Assembly: GCF_003590335.1 (NCBI RefSeq)
Contig: NZ_MIET01000011.1
Span: 248,001-312,000, forward strand
Source: Pseudoalteromonas sp. MSK9-3
Lineage (GTDB): Bacteria > Pseudomonadota > Gammaproteobacteria > Enterobacterales > Alteromonadaceae
DNA length: 64,000 bases
Direction of reading: 5' to 3'
Part shown: positions 19,945 to 29,660 of the stretch, piece after piece
Position numbering within the stretch: position 1 is the stretch's first letter
Layout of the letters: each line of letters opens with the position of its first letter
Position numbers and translations under genes: made by a program
Notes under the pieces: model-generated
Seen by the model: the letters and a program-made list of their open reading frames with translations, nothing else
The model's database searches: none
Told to the model about the DNA's origin: nothing

Positions 19945-21162
19945 ATGAACACCATAGCTGAGCTTCGTCACGACTTCCCTTTATTGACTCGTACGGTTGA
20001 TGGTCAGCCTTTAATCTACCTAGATTCTGGTGCTACCAGTCAAAAGCCTCAGTGTGTTATCGATGAAATAAATGATTTTTATCGTAAAAACAACGCTAAC
20101 GTACACAGAGGTTTACACTCGTTAAGTGAAATCAATACATTCAAATATGAGCAAGTGCGGGTAAAACTAGCAAAATACTTAGCCGTTTCAGAACAAGAAA
20201 TAGTCTGGACAAGCGGTGCTACAGAAAGTATCAACATTGTTGCTGCGGGCATTGCCAAAAGCTTGAGCCAAGGTGATATTATCCTGATTAGCGCATTAGA
20301 ACACCATGCCAATATCGTCCCATGGCAACAAGCAGCAAAACTCAGCGGGGCATCTTTACAAGTGATGCCAATAGACCAACAAGGTGTGCTGGATTTAACC
20401 TCAGCCTTAGATATGATCGCCCAGTTACGACCTAAAGTGGTTGCATGTACCCACGCTTCAAACACATTAGGGAATATTAATGATGTAGAGGCGATAATTA
20501 AAGCAGCAAAAAAAGCAGATGCTGTGACCGTTATTGACGGCGCACAAGCATTTCTACACCTTAGGCCGAATTTATCGCATCTAGACTGTGATTTTTATGT
20601 CGGATCTGCACATAAAGCACTGGGCCCTACAGGGCTCGGTTTTTTATTCGGAAAATATAACAAGCTCAATGCCCTACCCATATTCAAAACGGGTGGGGAA
20701 ATGATAGAGACAGTCACTTTTTCAACTACAACTTACCGAAATGCTCCTGCAAAATTTGAGCCTGGCACCCCTAATATCTCGGGCGTACTTGGCTTCGGTG
20801 CCGCATTAGATTACCTCGATAAAATTGATTTTGATCTCCTACAAGCATACGAGCAAGCACTATTTATATACTGCCTAAATGCACTCCAAAACATAGAGGG
20901 GATCACCATTTACGGCGATACCGAGAATAATATTGGCACCATCAGTTTTAATTATCGAGCCGAGCATCACTACGACATAGCCACGCTATTGAATAGTTAT
21001 GGCGTCGCCCTGCGTAGCGGCCATCACTGTACTCAGCCACTCATTTCAGAACTAGGAATTGAAGGTACATTAAGAGTAAGCCTTGCTTTTTACAACTCTC
21101 ACGCCGATGTGGACGCATTTATTAGTGCTCTGAAGAGTAGCATTGAATTAATCGAAGGATAA
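19945..21162 (+). CDS. csdA: Cysteine desulfurase of the CsdA/SufS class
   Basis: PLP enzyme that takes sulfur from cysteine as a persulfide and hands it to a SufE-type acceptor. The PLP lysine is in GSAHKALGPTG and the persulfide cysteine in SGHHCTQPL near the C-terminus. The short loop around the cysteine is that of class II (SufS/CsdA), not IscS. I start at ATG 19945 (MNTIAELRHDFPLL, 405 residues), which matches the family. The frame opens further upstream, but into the gltA terminator. Adjacent csdE and nearby tcdA (CsdL) favour CsdA over SufS, since no suf genes are here. Confidence 0.88.
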   Translation: MNTIAELRHDFPLLTRTVDGQPLIYLDSGATSQKPQCVIDEINDFYRKNNANVHRGLHSLSEINTFKYEQVRVKLAKYLAVSEQEIVWTSGATESINIVAAGIAKSLSQGDIILISALEHHANIVPWQQAAKLSGASLQVMPIDQQGVLDLTSALDMIAQLRPKVVACTHASNTLGNINDVEAIIKAAKKADAVTVIDGAQAFLHLRPNLSHLDCDFYVGSAHKALGPTGLGFLFGKYNKLNALPIFKTGGEMIETVTFSTTTYRNAPAKFEPGTPNISGVLGFGAALDYLDKIDFDLLQAYEQALFIYCLNALQNIEGITIYGDTENNIGTISFNYRAEHHYDIATLLNSYGVALRSGHHCTQPLISELGIEGTLRVSLAFYNSHADVDAFISALKSSIELIEG

Positions 21163-21165
21163 ACT

Positions 21166-21570
21166 GTGAACTACCAAGAAATACGAAACACTCTCATCGC
21201 CGCTCATAGTTGGCAACAAAGCTATAGAGAGATCATGATGCTTGCAAAACAGCTGCCTAGCCTTCCTGATTGTTTAAAAACAGATGATTCGCTCATAAAA
21301 GGCTGTGAAAGTAAGGTTTGGTTACATATAGATTTAGATGAAGATCAGCAAAACCTTATCCTCGTTGGTGACTCTGACACTCGGATAGTAAAAGGACTAT
21401 TTGCCATTATTATAAGTATGTATAGTGGTATTTCACCAGCACACGCGAAAGAAGTTGACGCTTATGCTGAGTTTGAAACTTTGGGGTTAATTAAGCACCT
21501 TAGTCCGTCTCGTGGCAATGGGGTTCGCGCAATCATAGAGACTATCCAAAGCAAACTTTCTCAGTGGTAA
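21166..21570 (+). CDS. csdE: SufE-family sulfur acceptor, probably CsdE
   Basis: Accepts persulfide sulfur from CsdA and passes it on. The 134-residue product has the SufE core, with the acceptor cysteine in IKGCESKVWL near residue 46 and the SPSRGNGVRAI stretch near the C-terminus. The start is GTG at 21166 with GAAGGA upstream, overlapping the end region of csdA (3 bases after its stop). The stop codon lies in the loop of an 11-bp hairpin. CsdE in E. coli works with TcdA, whose gene is convergent here. Confidence 0.88.
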   Translation: MNYQEIRNTLIAAHSWQQSYREIMMLAKQLPSLPDCLKTDDSLIKGCESKVWLHIDLDEDQQNLILVGDSDTRIVKGLFAIIISMYSGISPAHAKEVDAYAEFETLGLIKHLSPSRGNGVRAIIETIQSKLSQW

Positions 21571-21582
21571 ACACTGAGAAAG
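21556..21582. terminator. Hairpin at the convergent end of csdE and tcdA
   Basis: A perfect 11-bp stem (21556-21566 with 21572-21582) has the csdE stop codon in its loop. It lacks a T-run, so it may be a weak terminator or an end-protecting structure shared by both convergent mRNAs. Confidence 0.45.
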
Positions 21583-21589
21583 CAAATAT

Positions 21590-22387
21590 CTAAACACTCT
21601 GCATTTTTTCTCTTTTTTGCAAATACTTTTTAATGGCCCTTGATGCCGCAAAAAAGCCAAATGTCCCCGTTATCATCGTTGCCGATCCAAAGCCAGTAGC
21701 ACAATCCATGTTTTTCGACCCATCAGCCTGTTGCTTAGCCTGGCATACTTCTCCACTTGATGTTGGGTAGACAAGTTGTTCAGTCGAATAGACACAATCA
21801 ACAGCAAACTTTCGTTTTGGGTTTGACGTAAAGTTATAATTTTTACGTAAAATATACCGTACTTTAGCCAATAAAGGATCTTGAGTGGTTTTCGCCACAT
21901 CGCCATATAAAATTTGGCTTGGATCCGTTTGGCCACCAGCGCCACCAGTGGTAATAATGGGTAGCTTCCGGCGTTTACAATGAGCGATTAGCGCTGACTT
22001 CTCTTTAACTGCATCAATACAATCTATCACATAGTCATAATCTGTAATATGATCTGTAATATTATCTAATGTTAGAAAGTCATCCACTAAACTCACTTTA
22101 CAATTGGGGTTTATATCTAGCAAACGGGATTTCATGGCTTCAATTTTTTGTTCACCCACGCTACTTGAAAGTGCATGTATTTGACGGTTTATATTAGTCA
22201 CACAGATATCATCTAAATCAATCAATGTGATATGGCCAATTCCAGTACGAACCAACGCCTCCGCAGCCCAACTGCCAACACCGCCAATACCGACCACACA
22301 AAAGTGAGCTTGTTGTAGCCAATTGAGTTGCTGCTCACCATATAAACGTGAAATACCGCCAAACCTTAATTGCGTTTGTTGTTCCAT
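21590..22387 (-). CDS. tcdA: tRNA threonylcarbamoyladenosine dehydratase
   Basis: E1-like, ATP-dependent enzyme that cyclises t6A at position 37 of ANN-decoding tRNAs to ct6A; known also as CsdL. The Rossmann nucleotide site is GIGGVGSWAAEALVRTG near residues 33-49, followed by DLDDICVTNINRQ. The conserved GGAGGQTDPS lies near 150. The 265-residue length is normal. It is the last gene of the comEC-to-tcdA run, 4 bases after the pseudouridine synthase gene. Its proximity to csdA-csdE mirrors the functional link of these proteins in E. coli. Confidence 0.93.
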   Translation of the reverse strand: MEQQTQLRFGGISRLYGEQQLNWLQQAHFCVVGIGGVGSWAAEALVRTGIGHITLIDLDDICVTNINRQIHALSSSVGEQKIEAMKSRLLDINPNCKVSLVDDFLTLDNITDHITDYDYVIDCIDAVKEKSALIAHCKRRKLPIITTGGAGGQTDPSQILYGDVAKTTQDPLLAKVRYILRKNYNFTSNPKRKFAVDCVYSTEQLVYPTSSGEVCQAKQQADGSKNMDCATGFGSATMITGTFGFFAASRAIKKYLQKREKMQSV

Positions 22388-22391
22388 TATA

Positions 22392-23057
22392 CTACCACTC
22401 TAGCGACCATGGGCTGTTCCACTTTGAGAAAACCTCATGATTAATTAATTTCATAAACTTTTCGCCCTCACAAGGAACAGCCTGATAATTGTAGGTTTGG
22501 CCATGCCACTGAAAACGAAGTGCATAAGCATGCAAATATACACGGTCAGCTTTCTCACTTCCGTATAATTCATCACCAAAAATTGGTGCTGAAATACTCT
22601 TCATTGCCACCCTAAGCTGGTGCGTTTTGCCTGTGTAAGGTTTTAAAATAACGCCTCGAAGCCCAGCTTCAATACTCATCGTATAAAAACGTGTTATTGC
22701 AGGGTTATGCACTGATTTAAGTAGCTTATGTGCACCTCTTCGGGCCTTAGACATATCGCCTTTAATCCAACCTTGTTTTTTATTTGGCTTATTAGCAATA
22801 AGAGCTAAATACACTTTGTCTATTTCTCTGTTTGCAAATAACTCACTTAACTGGCTGGCTACGGTGCTAGATTTAGCGAAAATCAATAGCCCTGATGTCA
22901 CCTTATCTAAGCGATGGACAGAAAAAAGTTTTATCTTAAGCTGAGCTTCTAATTGCACAACGAAGCCCGCACCGCCTTCGCTATGAAAACTTATTCCCGC
23001 GGGTTTAATCGCAACAATAAAATCACACTCATCTGCGATTATTTCAAACTTGCTCAT
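22392..23057 (-). CDS. RluA-family pseudouridine synthase
   Basis: Converts a uridine in RNA to pseudouridine. The catalytic aspartate is in HRLDKVTSGLLIFAK, the RluA-type active-site motif, and the RluA-type GKTHQLRVAM motif follows. There is no S4 domain, and at 221 residues it belongs to the small single-domain members, so the RNA target cannot be named. I start at ATG 23057 ([13 protein letters not shown]). The longer frame runs back into kdsB, and this ATG already overlaps the kdsB end by 14 bases. Confidence 0.88.
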   Translation of the reverse strand: MSKFEIIADECDFIVAIKPAGISFHSEGGAGFVVQLEAQLKIKLFSVHRLDKVTSGLLIFAKSSTVASQLSELFANREIDKVYLALIANKPNKKQGWIKGDMSKARRGAHKLLKSVHNPAITRFYTMSIEAGLRGVILKPYTGKTHQLRVAMKSISAPIFGDELYGSEKADRVYLHAYALRFQWHGQTYNYQAVPCEGEKFMKLINHEVFSKWNSPWSLEW

Positions 23058-23805
23058 TAACCAACTCAACAACTCGCGCTAAATCTTCTGCCGTATCTAC
23101 GCCTGCGTGCACAGGCTTTGCAGCTTTTGATATTTTTATTTTGTGACCATGATATAGAACGCGTAACTGCTCAAGCGACTCTTGACCCTCAAGTGGCGAT
23201 ACAGGAAGCGCCAAATAATCTTTAATAAACCCAGCTCTGTATGCATAAATACCAACATGCCGCTGAAAATTATCAACAGGAATTGCGTCTTTATCTAACG
23301 CTAACATACTGCTGCGTTGAAAAGGGATGGGTGAGCGAGAGAAATACAATGCATTGCCGTGAACGTCGTTTACCACTTTTACCGCATTAGGGTTTAATAC
23401 TTCTTCAACATCTTCAACATCCACACTAAGTGTCGCCATCGGTGCATTCGAGGTCGTTAACAAGCTTGCCACCTGATTTATGTTTTCAGCTTCGAGTAAC
23501 GGCTCGTCACCTTGTACATTAACAACAATTGTTTCAGGGTCTAATTTCAGTGTTTCAACAACTTCCGCTAACCTTTCAGTGCCTGACTGATGATCCTCTT
23601 TCGTCATTAAAACCTTATCGGTAAACCCTCGTACAGCATCAAACACCAATGAATGATCTGTTGCAATGTACACTGCGCTCGCATCGGAGCGGGAAGCTTG
23701 TTCAAAAACATGTTGGATCATTGGCTTACCACAAATATCCGCCAACGGTTTTCCAGGTAAACGACTCGATGCATAACGGGCAGGTATAACGACTACGAAT
23801 GCCAC
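23044..23805 (-). CDS. kdsB: CMP-KDO synthetase
   Basis: 3-deoxy-manno-octulosonate cytidylyltransferase; activates KDO with CTP for lipopolysaccharide inner-core assembly. The nucleotide-binding [15 protein letters not shown] is at the N-terminus and NVQGDEPLL near residue 97. The 253-residue length is standard. The start is GTG at 23805, seven bases after a GAGG ribosome site, overlapping the Trm112 gene by 13 bases. It lies between lpxK and other envelope genes, as in E. coli (msbA-lpxK-ycaR-kdsB). Confidence 0.96.
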   Translation of the reverse strand: MAFVVVIPARYASSRLPGKPLADICGKPMIQHVFEQASRSDASAVYIATDHSLVFDAVRGFTDKVLMTKEDHQSGTERLAEVVETLKLDPETIVVNVQGDEPLLEAENINQVASLLTTSNAPMATLSVDVEDVEEVLNPNAVKVVNDVHGNALYFSRSPIPFQRSSMLALDKDAIPVDNFQRHVGIYAYRAGFIKDYLALPVSPLEGQESLEQLRVLYHGHKIKISKAAKPVHAGVDTAEDLARVVELVNEQV

Positions 23806-23990
23806 TTTTCAACCTCGTCTAAACTCAATTCTCTTGCTTCGTTTTCTAATAAAACTGGAATATCATCTCTAATTGGATATGCTAACTTGGATGCAGTACT
23901 GATAAGTTCACTGTGCTCTTTGTCATATTGCAACTTACCTTTGCACACAGGACAGGCTAAAATTTCTAATAACTTTTTATCGAAGGCCAT
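23793..23990 (-). CDS. Trm112-family small zinc-ribbon-like protein (YcaR type)
   Basis: The 65-residue protein begins with the CPVCKGKL motif of the Trm112/YcaR family. In bacteria only this one Cys pair is usually present, as here. Its biochemical role is unclear; in other organisms Trm112 activates methyltransferases. Overlaps both neighbours (lpxK by 14 bases, kdsB by 13), which is typical of a coupled position in the lpxK-ycaR-kdsB order also seen in E. coli. Confidence 0.9.
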   Translation of the reverse strand: MAFDKKLLEILACPVCKGKLQYDKEHSELISTASKLAYPIRDDIPVLLENEARELSLDEVEKWHS

Positions 23991-24960
23991 GATGGATCTC
24001 TTTATTCTTTAAAATATCTAATAATTGATTTACTAACATCTTACTCGGTTGTGCTTCAACTTTTAAGTAATACCAATTCTCTTTTGCAAAGCTTTGGCAT
24101 TTTACAGCGTCTTTTTCGGTCATAAATATTGCCGTATCACCAAATTGACTAAAGTCCGATTTTACATACGCATGATGATCACGAAAGTGTGCAGTATCGA
24201 TGATATCAACACCTTCTTCTTGCAATGATTTTTCAAAGCGCTGAGGATTGCCTATTGCGCTAACAGCGACTCCTTTTTTAGGGTAGTCTTCGCACTTGAG
24301 CCCGGTATGAACACTGTAAATACCCGTGCTTTGTAAAACGTAATTAACAGGTGCAGTACCACCATTTTCGATCACAAGGTCAACATTATCTAGCCGGCTA
24401 GGGAGCTCTCGCAATGGCCCTGCTGGCAATAAACATCCGTTCCCGAAGCGACGCTTGCTATCAACGATACAAAACTCAACAGATCGTTGCATCTTATAAT
24501 GTTGTAATCCATCATCAGAAACGATTAAGTCTATTTTATATTTATTCTTAAGATAGTTGCAGCTTGCTTCTCGGTCTGGCCCTATCACTACAGGGCAACC
24601 AAGACGTGAATGTAATAAATAAGGCTCGTCACCAGCCTCTGTTACCGAACTCAAGTCCGTCACCTCAAATGGGTAATTTGGCGCTTGAGACCCATAACCT
24701 CGACTTATCACTGCAACTTTAAATCCTTGTGTCTGCAAAAACGCGACCAACCACAAAGCAAATGGGGTTTTGCCATTACCGCCAATACTGATATTGCCGA
24801 CAACAATAATCGGTGTATGTGACGTAAATCGTTTCAGTAACCCCAGTGAAAATAGCCCTCGCCGAATAGTTGAAACAGCCCAAAACAATAAACTTAATGG
24901 CAATAACAAATAGGTAACTAAGGACTTAGGTTGGTACCATGTTTGCTCTATACTTTTCAA
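23977..24960 (-). CDS. lpxK: Tetraacyldisaccharide 4'-kinase
   Basis: Phosphorylates the lipid A disaccharide precursor at the inner membrane to give lipid IVA. An N-terminal membrane-associated helix (about residues 15-35) is followed by the Walker A loop [17 protein letters not shown] near 56-72 and by DDGLQHY near 150. The length is 327. The start is TTG at 24960, three bases after the msbA stop; no better start exists nearby. The coupling with msbA fits their joint function, since MsbA flips the LpxK-derived lipid A. Confidence 0.95.
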   Translation of the reverse strand: MKSIEQTWYQPKSLVTYLLLPLSLLFWAVSTIRRGLFSLGLLKRFTSHTPIIVVGNISIGGNGKTPFALWLVAFLQTQGFKVAVISRGYGSQAPNYPFEVTDLSSVTEAGDEPYLLHSRLGCPVVIGPDREASCNYLKNKYKIDLIVSDDGLQHYKMQRSVEFCIVDSKRRFGNGCLLPAGPLRELPSRLDNVDLVIENGGTAPVNYVLQSTGIYSVHTGLKCEDYPKKGVAVSAIGNPQRFEKSLQEEGVDIIDTAHFRDHHAYVKSDFSQFGDTAIFMTEKDAVKCQSFAKENWYYLKVEAQPSKMLVNQLLDILKNKEIHHGLR

Positions 24961-24963
24961 AAC

Positions 24964-26700
24964 TTATTCACCATACTGCATTTTGCACAACGCCGCATAA
25001 GCCCCTTGCTGGGCCAATAAGCTTTGATGAGTGCCTTGTTCAACAATTTCGCCTTGCTCCACAACATAAATTTTATCTGACTTTTCGATTGTTGAGAGTC
25101 GATGTGCTATCACAATAGACGTTTTATTTTGCATTAAATTATCGAGTGCATCTTGTATTAACCGCTCTGACTCAGTATCGAGCGCTGACGTTGCCTCATC
25201 TAAAATAAGGATAGGTGCATCTTTAACTATGGCGCGAGCTATTGCCAGTCGTTGACGCTGCCCACCAGAGAGCATAACGCCATTCTCTCCAACCATTGTA
25301 TCTAACCCGTCAGGGAGATCTTTAATAAACTCCCAAACATGTGCTTGTTGTGCAACAGACTTTAACTCGTCAGAAGACAATAGTGTTTCTAATCCGTACA
25401 TAATATTATTGGCAATGGTATCATTGAACAATACAACTTGCTGTGAAACGACAGCAAACTGCCTTCTCAAGTCCTGTAAAGAGAGTGACTTGATGTCTAC
25501 ACCATCAAGCTTAATAGACCCTTGCTCAATATCATAATAACGAGGCAATAAGTTTGATAATGTTGACTTGCCAGAGCCAGAGCGCCCAACTAGGGCAATA
25601 CTTTCACCCGCAGTCACGTGTAAATTAAGCGATTTTATAACAGGGACGTCTTTTGTAGGATAACAAAACGTTACGTCTTTAATTTCCAACTGGCCGTTTG
25701 CTTTATCAAGCGAAACCGTGCCCGTGTCTTTTTCTGTCTGTGTATCTAAAATTTCAAAAATACTTTGCGCTGCAGAGATCCCGCGTTGTAAATCGCTATT
25801 CACGTTCGCCAATTGCTTTAATGGCCTCAACATCATCATCATCGATGTCAATAGTGAAACAAATGCCCCTGCGCTGATAGTATCAATCATCGAAGGCATG
25901 GCAATGATCGCTAGAATAAGCGCCATTGCGCTTGCAGCCAGTATTTGAATAACAGAAACACTTAATGCACGTGTCGCATCCATTTTAACTCTTTGCTGTC
26001 TGTTTCTATTATTCACAATTGAGAATTTATCGATTTCTTTTTTTTGCCCACCAAAGCCATGAATAACTTTATGGCCAGCAAGCATTTGCTCAGATCCGCG
26101 GGTGACTTCTCCCATTGCATCTTGAATATTTTTCGATATTTTACGAAAACGTTTAGAAACAAGGGTAACAATCAGTGCGACAACAGGAATAATAATTAAA
26201 AAAACCGACGATAACTGCCAACTTGAGCGGAACATAACCACAAGTAGAAAAATAACAAAAGCGCCTTCTCGGATCATAACTTGTAGTGCACGTGTGATCG
26301 CTTGTTGAACTTGCTCAGTATCGAACGTGATCTTTGATATCAGCTCACCATTGGAATGTTTATCATGAAATGAAACAGGCAAGTACAGCATATGTTCATA
26401 TAATTCTTGTCTAAGCTGCCTAACGACTTGCGAACCTACATAGGTCAGACAATACGATGCCATATAATTGAAAATACCGCGACCAAGTACCAATGCTATT
26501 ACAACAATCGGTGCCCAAGACAGTATGTCCACATTTCTGTCACTCAAACCTTCATCTATAAATGGTTGCATTAAGCGAACAAATAGCGCATCCATTGCGG
26601 CATATCCAAGCATCCCAATAACGGCACATATGGCAACCGCTTTATACTCAAACGTGTAAGCCAGCAAACGTTTATAAATTTGCTTCGCGCTCATTTGCAT
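24964..26700 (-). CDS. msbA: Lipid A export ABC transporter ATP-binding/permease
   Basis: Flips core-lipid A across the inner membrane using ATP. The half-transporter is 578 residues: six membrane helices in the first 310, then the ATPase with Walker A GRSGSGKST, signature LSGGQRQRLAIARA, Walker B ILILDEATSALD and the switch histidine in AHRLST. The start is ATG at 26700 with GGAAG upstream. A 111-base gap to comEC could hold a separate promoter. Confidence 0.96.
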   Translation of the reverse strand: MQMSAKQIYKRLLAYTFEYKAVAICAVIGMLGYAAMDALFVRLMQPFIDEGLSDRNVDILSWAPIVVIALVLGRGIFNYMASYCLTYVGSQVVRQLRQELYEHMLYLPVSFHDKHSNGELISKITFDTEQVQQAITRALQVMIREGAFVIFLLVVMFRSSWQLSSVFLIIIPVVALIVTLVSKRFRKISKNIQDAMGEVTRGSEQMLAGHKVIHGFGGQKKEIDKFSIVNNRNRQQRVKMDATRALSVSVIQILAASAMALILAIIAMPSMIDTISAGAFVSLLTSMMMMLRPLKQLANVNSDLQRGISAAQSIFEILDTQTEKDTGTVSLDKANGQLEIKDVTFCYPTKDVPVIKSLNLHVTAGESIALVGRSGSGKSTLSNLLPRYYDIEQGSIKLDGVDIKSLSLQDLRRQFAVVSQQVVLFNDTIANNIMYGLETLLSSDELKSVAQQAHVWEFIKDLPDGLDTMVGENGVMLSGGQRQRLAIARAIVKDAPILILDEATSALDTESERLIQDALDNLMQNKTSIVIAHRLSTIEKSDKIYVVEQGEIVEQGTHQSLLAQQGAYAALCKMQYGE

Positions 26701-26811
26701 ATACTTTCTTCCAATCTTTTTCTACAAAACAAGGTATTGTACTTGTCATACTAATAAAACAAAATGCCCAACTTAAATTAATCGCCGATGTACTCTGTAT
26801 TCGATAAAATA

Positions 26812-29094
26812 TTACCTAAGAAACCAAAATTCCTTGGCAGTTCGAGCCTTACTGAGCACTAATTCATCATCAAACACCTTTATATTAATATGGCCATTGA
26901 TGGCTGTATCTAGTTGGACTACATCTGACTCTCTATACCTATCGACAACCTCGGAATGAGGGAGTTTCCATTGGGAGTGATAACTACGCGAATAGATGGC
27001 AATTTCGGGGTTTACTGCCCGAATGAACTCATCAGATGACGATGTTTTACTGCCATGATGCGGAGCAAGCAGAATCGTGCTAGTTAGCTTGCCAAGAGGA
27101 TACTGCTCTATTAGCTTAAATTCAGCTTTACGCTCAATGTCTCCAGGTAACAAAAGAGAAAACTTACCGTCACTTATTTTAACAACGCAAGAGTTATTAT
27201 TTTTAGAGCCTAAATCAAACATAGGCCATAAGGTCTCAACAAATACGGTGTTAAGCTGTAAAGATTTCAACTCACAATGGCTGTGGGTATTACCTTTATG
27301 AAACTCCGCCAAAGATTCAAACCGGTCAAACCTATAAAGCTCCTCAACCCCTCCAATATGGTCTTTATCTTGATGACTTAGTATTGTGTAAGCCAACTCT
27401 ATGTCATTTGCTACAATATGCGGCTGAACCACATGTTCAAAAATGGCGTATTTATTAAAGTACTTAGCCCCTAAATCGTAGAGAAGCCCTTTTCCTTGAC
27501 TGCTGACTAATACCGACGTGCCATGCCCGACATCAAAAACATCTATCTCCCAACGTGGCTGAATGAGCGTCAACCTGTAAACTCCATATAATACGATTGG
27601 CCACCAAACCAACTTTCTTATGGGGTCAAAAAGCAAAAATATGAATACACTGTAGATAAATAGCAAAGTAATTAATTCAATTTTCCCACTATTCCACCAG
27701 CCATTTGAGCCTAATACCTCTATAGCACTTTGTAATAGCCAATTAAATAACCCATCGAACCGCGCTAAAGCGCTGGTTATGTTTACGAGATAAGAAAGCG
27801 CAACACCCAACAGGATAAAAGGAAAAATAACAAACGTCAGCAAAGGAATTGCAACTAAGTTAGTAAATAAACCCGCCAAACTAACACCTTGAAAAATAAA
27901 GATGCTTAGGGGCGCTAGCAAAATACCAATGTAAAACTGCACTTTGATTAACCGAAACAACCAACTCATAGGTGTTATAAAATCAGTCTGATAATGCACA
28001 ACGGAAATAAAAATAGCGGTGACCGCAATAAATGAGAAATACCACCCAACATTTAACAGCACAAACGGGTCTAGTAATAAAGTTAAGCTTGCAGCGATAA
28101 GCAATAACCTAGGTTTGCTTATATTCCTTTTCAAAAAGTACACTAATGTAGCTAATAAAATCATGCTATAAGCTCTTATAGCAGATACGCTCATACCGCT
28201 TAAATAGACGTACATAAACGCAATCACTAGCCCAGCTAACGCGTAAAACATTCTCAAATGGTATCGCTGTACCTGGTCGTTTCTTGTAATACTAAGAACC
28301 ACCCAAGACGCAAATTTGCTTATCCAAAATGAGATCGCAAACACGATCCCTATATGTAACCCAGAAATTGCCATCAAATGACTCAAACCAAGTGTTCGCA
28401 TTACCTCCCTGTCGTTATCTTCAATCTTACTTTTATCGCCAGTCAGCAATGTATAGTAAAACCAGTTAAGTTCTAAGGATCCAAATGTGCGCCATATAAA
28501 ATGCCTATATTCATGATATGCGCTTTCATCTTGCGGCCCCAACAACTGATAGCTGTTAATTCGTCCTTTAAATATTATTTTATTTTTAAAAGCGTAAAGT
28601 TCACTATCAAAGCCTGAAAAGTTTTTTCGTCCTCGAAACAACCTTAATTTGGCGTTACCTGTTAATTTTAAACCAGTTTGAATATCGAAACCTGTATTTT
28701 TAATGGCTAAGTTAGCCAATGGCTTCACTAAAGGTCCGTAGTGCATATCACCTACTTGGGACAAGCGTACTTGAACATAATTTGTAGGTTGCCCCCCTAA
28801 CACTCGCTGTATCTTACCAACAATGAATACCTCCTCATTAAATGTCATATTTTCAGTGTTAAATGTGTAAAATAAGCTGTGATGACCAATAACATTGAAA
28901 ATAGACACAATAAACCCTAACAATACGGGCAGAAACCGCTTAAAATAACGGGACAAAATCGTGAGGAAGACAATACAGCTATAAAACTGCCATGTTTTGT
29001 AAAAAAATACGGTGATGATACAGCCGAATAGAAATCCCCAACACATAAAAATTGAAGTATACGGTTGCTTGCTATGGCTAAAAAAACGATTCAA
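26812..29094 (-). CDS. comEC: ComEC/Rec2-family DNA uptake channel
   Basis: Inner-membrane channel for single-stranded DNA in natural transformation. The 760-residue product has N-terminal membrane helices, an OB-like DUF4131 region, the ComEC competence domain with many helices (about residues 210-500), and a C-terminal metallo-beta-lactamase-like domain. That domain carries DVGHGTSVLV, LLYDLG, SHQDKDHIGG and APHHGSKTSS, so its metal site looks intact. The start is uncertain: TTG at 29094 has AGG nearby and gives 760 residues, while ATG at 29046 has no ribosome site. With the TTG start the gene overlaps the divergent DUF2062 gene. Confidence 0.9.
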   Translation of the reverse strand: MNRFFSHSKQPYTSIFMCWGFLFGCIITVFFYKTWQFYSCIVFLTILSRYFKRFLPVLLGFIVSIFNVIGHHSLFYTFNTENMTFNEEVFIVGKIQRVLGGQPTNYVQVRLSQVGDMHYGPLVKPLANLAIKNTGFDIQTGLKLTGNAKLRLFRGRKNFSGFDSELYAFKNKIIFKGRINSYQLLGPQDESAYHEYRHFIWRTFGSLELNWFYYTLLTGDKSKIEDNDREVMRTLGLSHLMAISGLHIGIVFAISFWISKFASWVVLSITRNDQVQRYHLRMFYALAGLVIAFMYVYLSGMSVSAIRAYSMILLATLVYFLKRNISKPRLLLIAASLTLLLDPFVLLNVGWYFSFIAVTAIFISVVHYQTDFITPMSWLFRLIKVQFYIGILLAPLSIFIFQGVSLAGLFTNLVAIPLLTFVIFPFILLGVALSYLVNITSALARFDGLFNWLLQSAIEVLGSNGWWNSGKIELITLLFIYSVFIFLLFDPIRKLVWWPIVLYGVYRLTLIQPRWEIDVFDVGHGTSVLVSSQGKGLLYDLGAKYFNKYAIFEHVVQPHIVANDIELAYTILSHQDKDHIGGVEELYRFDRFESLAEFHKGNTHSHCELKSLQLNTVFVETLWPMFDLGSKNNNSCVVKISDGKFSLLLPGDIERKAEFKLIEQYPLGKLTSTILLAPHHGSKTSSSDEFIRAVNPEIAIYSRSYHSQWKLPHSEVVDRYRESDVVQLDTAINGHINIKVFDDELVLSKARTAKEFWFLR

Positions 29095-29580
29095 CGCTTT
29101 TTACCTGATCACAATAAAATTAAAGAACAAAAATCCTTGAAGATTTTTGGCCGTTGGTTACATGATGCGAACCTATGGCATTTAAATCGGCGCTCTGCAC
29201 GAGGTGCTTTTTCGGTTGGTTTATTTTTCGCATTCATCCCTGTTCCTTTTCAAATGATATTAGCAGCAGCATTCGCAATTCCATTTCGCGTAAATTTGCC
29301 ACTTTCCGTTGCTTTAGTATGGCTTACTAACCCACTAACAATGCCTCCTATTTTTTATTGCTCCTATATTGTTGGGGTATTTGCACTTGGACAAGAAACT
29401 CAGCCATTTCATTTTGAAGCAAGTTGGGAATGGTTAGTCCAAAGCATAGCAACAATTGGCCCCGCATTTATGGTTGGCTCACTGATCTGTGCTTCAATCG
29501 CCGCAATATTAGGTTATTTTAGTATAGATTTTTTATGGCGTCGCTCTGTCTATAAAGCGTGGGAAGCACGTAACAAATAA
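29074..29580 (+). CDS. DUF2062 domain membrane protein
   Basis: The 168-residue protein starts with a basic segment and has hydrophobic segments near residues 46-66, 72-96 and 128-150. It includes the DUF2062-type RRSARGAFSVGLFFAFIPVPFQM stretch (split here: RRSARGAFSVG then LFFAFIPVP). ATG at 29074 is chosen over the TTG three codons earlier; neither has a good ribosome site. It is divergent from comEC with overlapping 5' ends and convergent with DUF3466. Members of this family sit in the inner membrane; their function is not established. Confidence 0.85.
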   Translation: MAKKTIQRFLPDHNKIKEQKSLKIFGRWLHDANLWHLNRRSARGAFSVGLFFAFIPVPFQMILAAAFAIPFRVNLPLSVALVWLTNPLTMPPIFYCSYIVGVFALGQETQPFHFEASWEWLVQSIATIGPAFMVGSLICASIAAILGYFSIDFLWRRSVYKAWEARNK

Positions 29581-29587
29581 TACTTTT

Positions 29588-29633
29588 CATAAAGCAAAAA
29601 AAAGGCTCCAATGAGCCTTTTTTTTGCTTTATG
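29588..29633. terminator. Long bidirectional terminator between DUF2062 and DUF3466 genes
   Basis: A perfect 21-bp stem (29588-29608 with 29613-29633) encloses a CAAT loop. Eight A on one side pair with eight T on the other, so it serves both convergent genes. Confidence 0.9.
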
Positions 29634-29660
29634 ACCCATACTAGGTTGGGTCACTATATG

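Noticed and set aside
20079..20465. 128-residue minus-strand frame inside csdA
   Set aside because: Lies wholly within a well-supported gene and matches no family.
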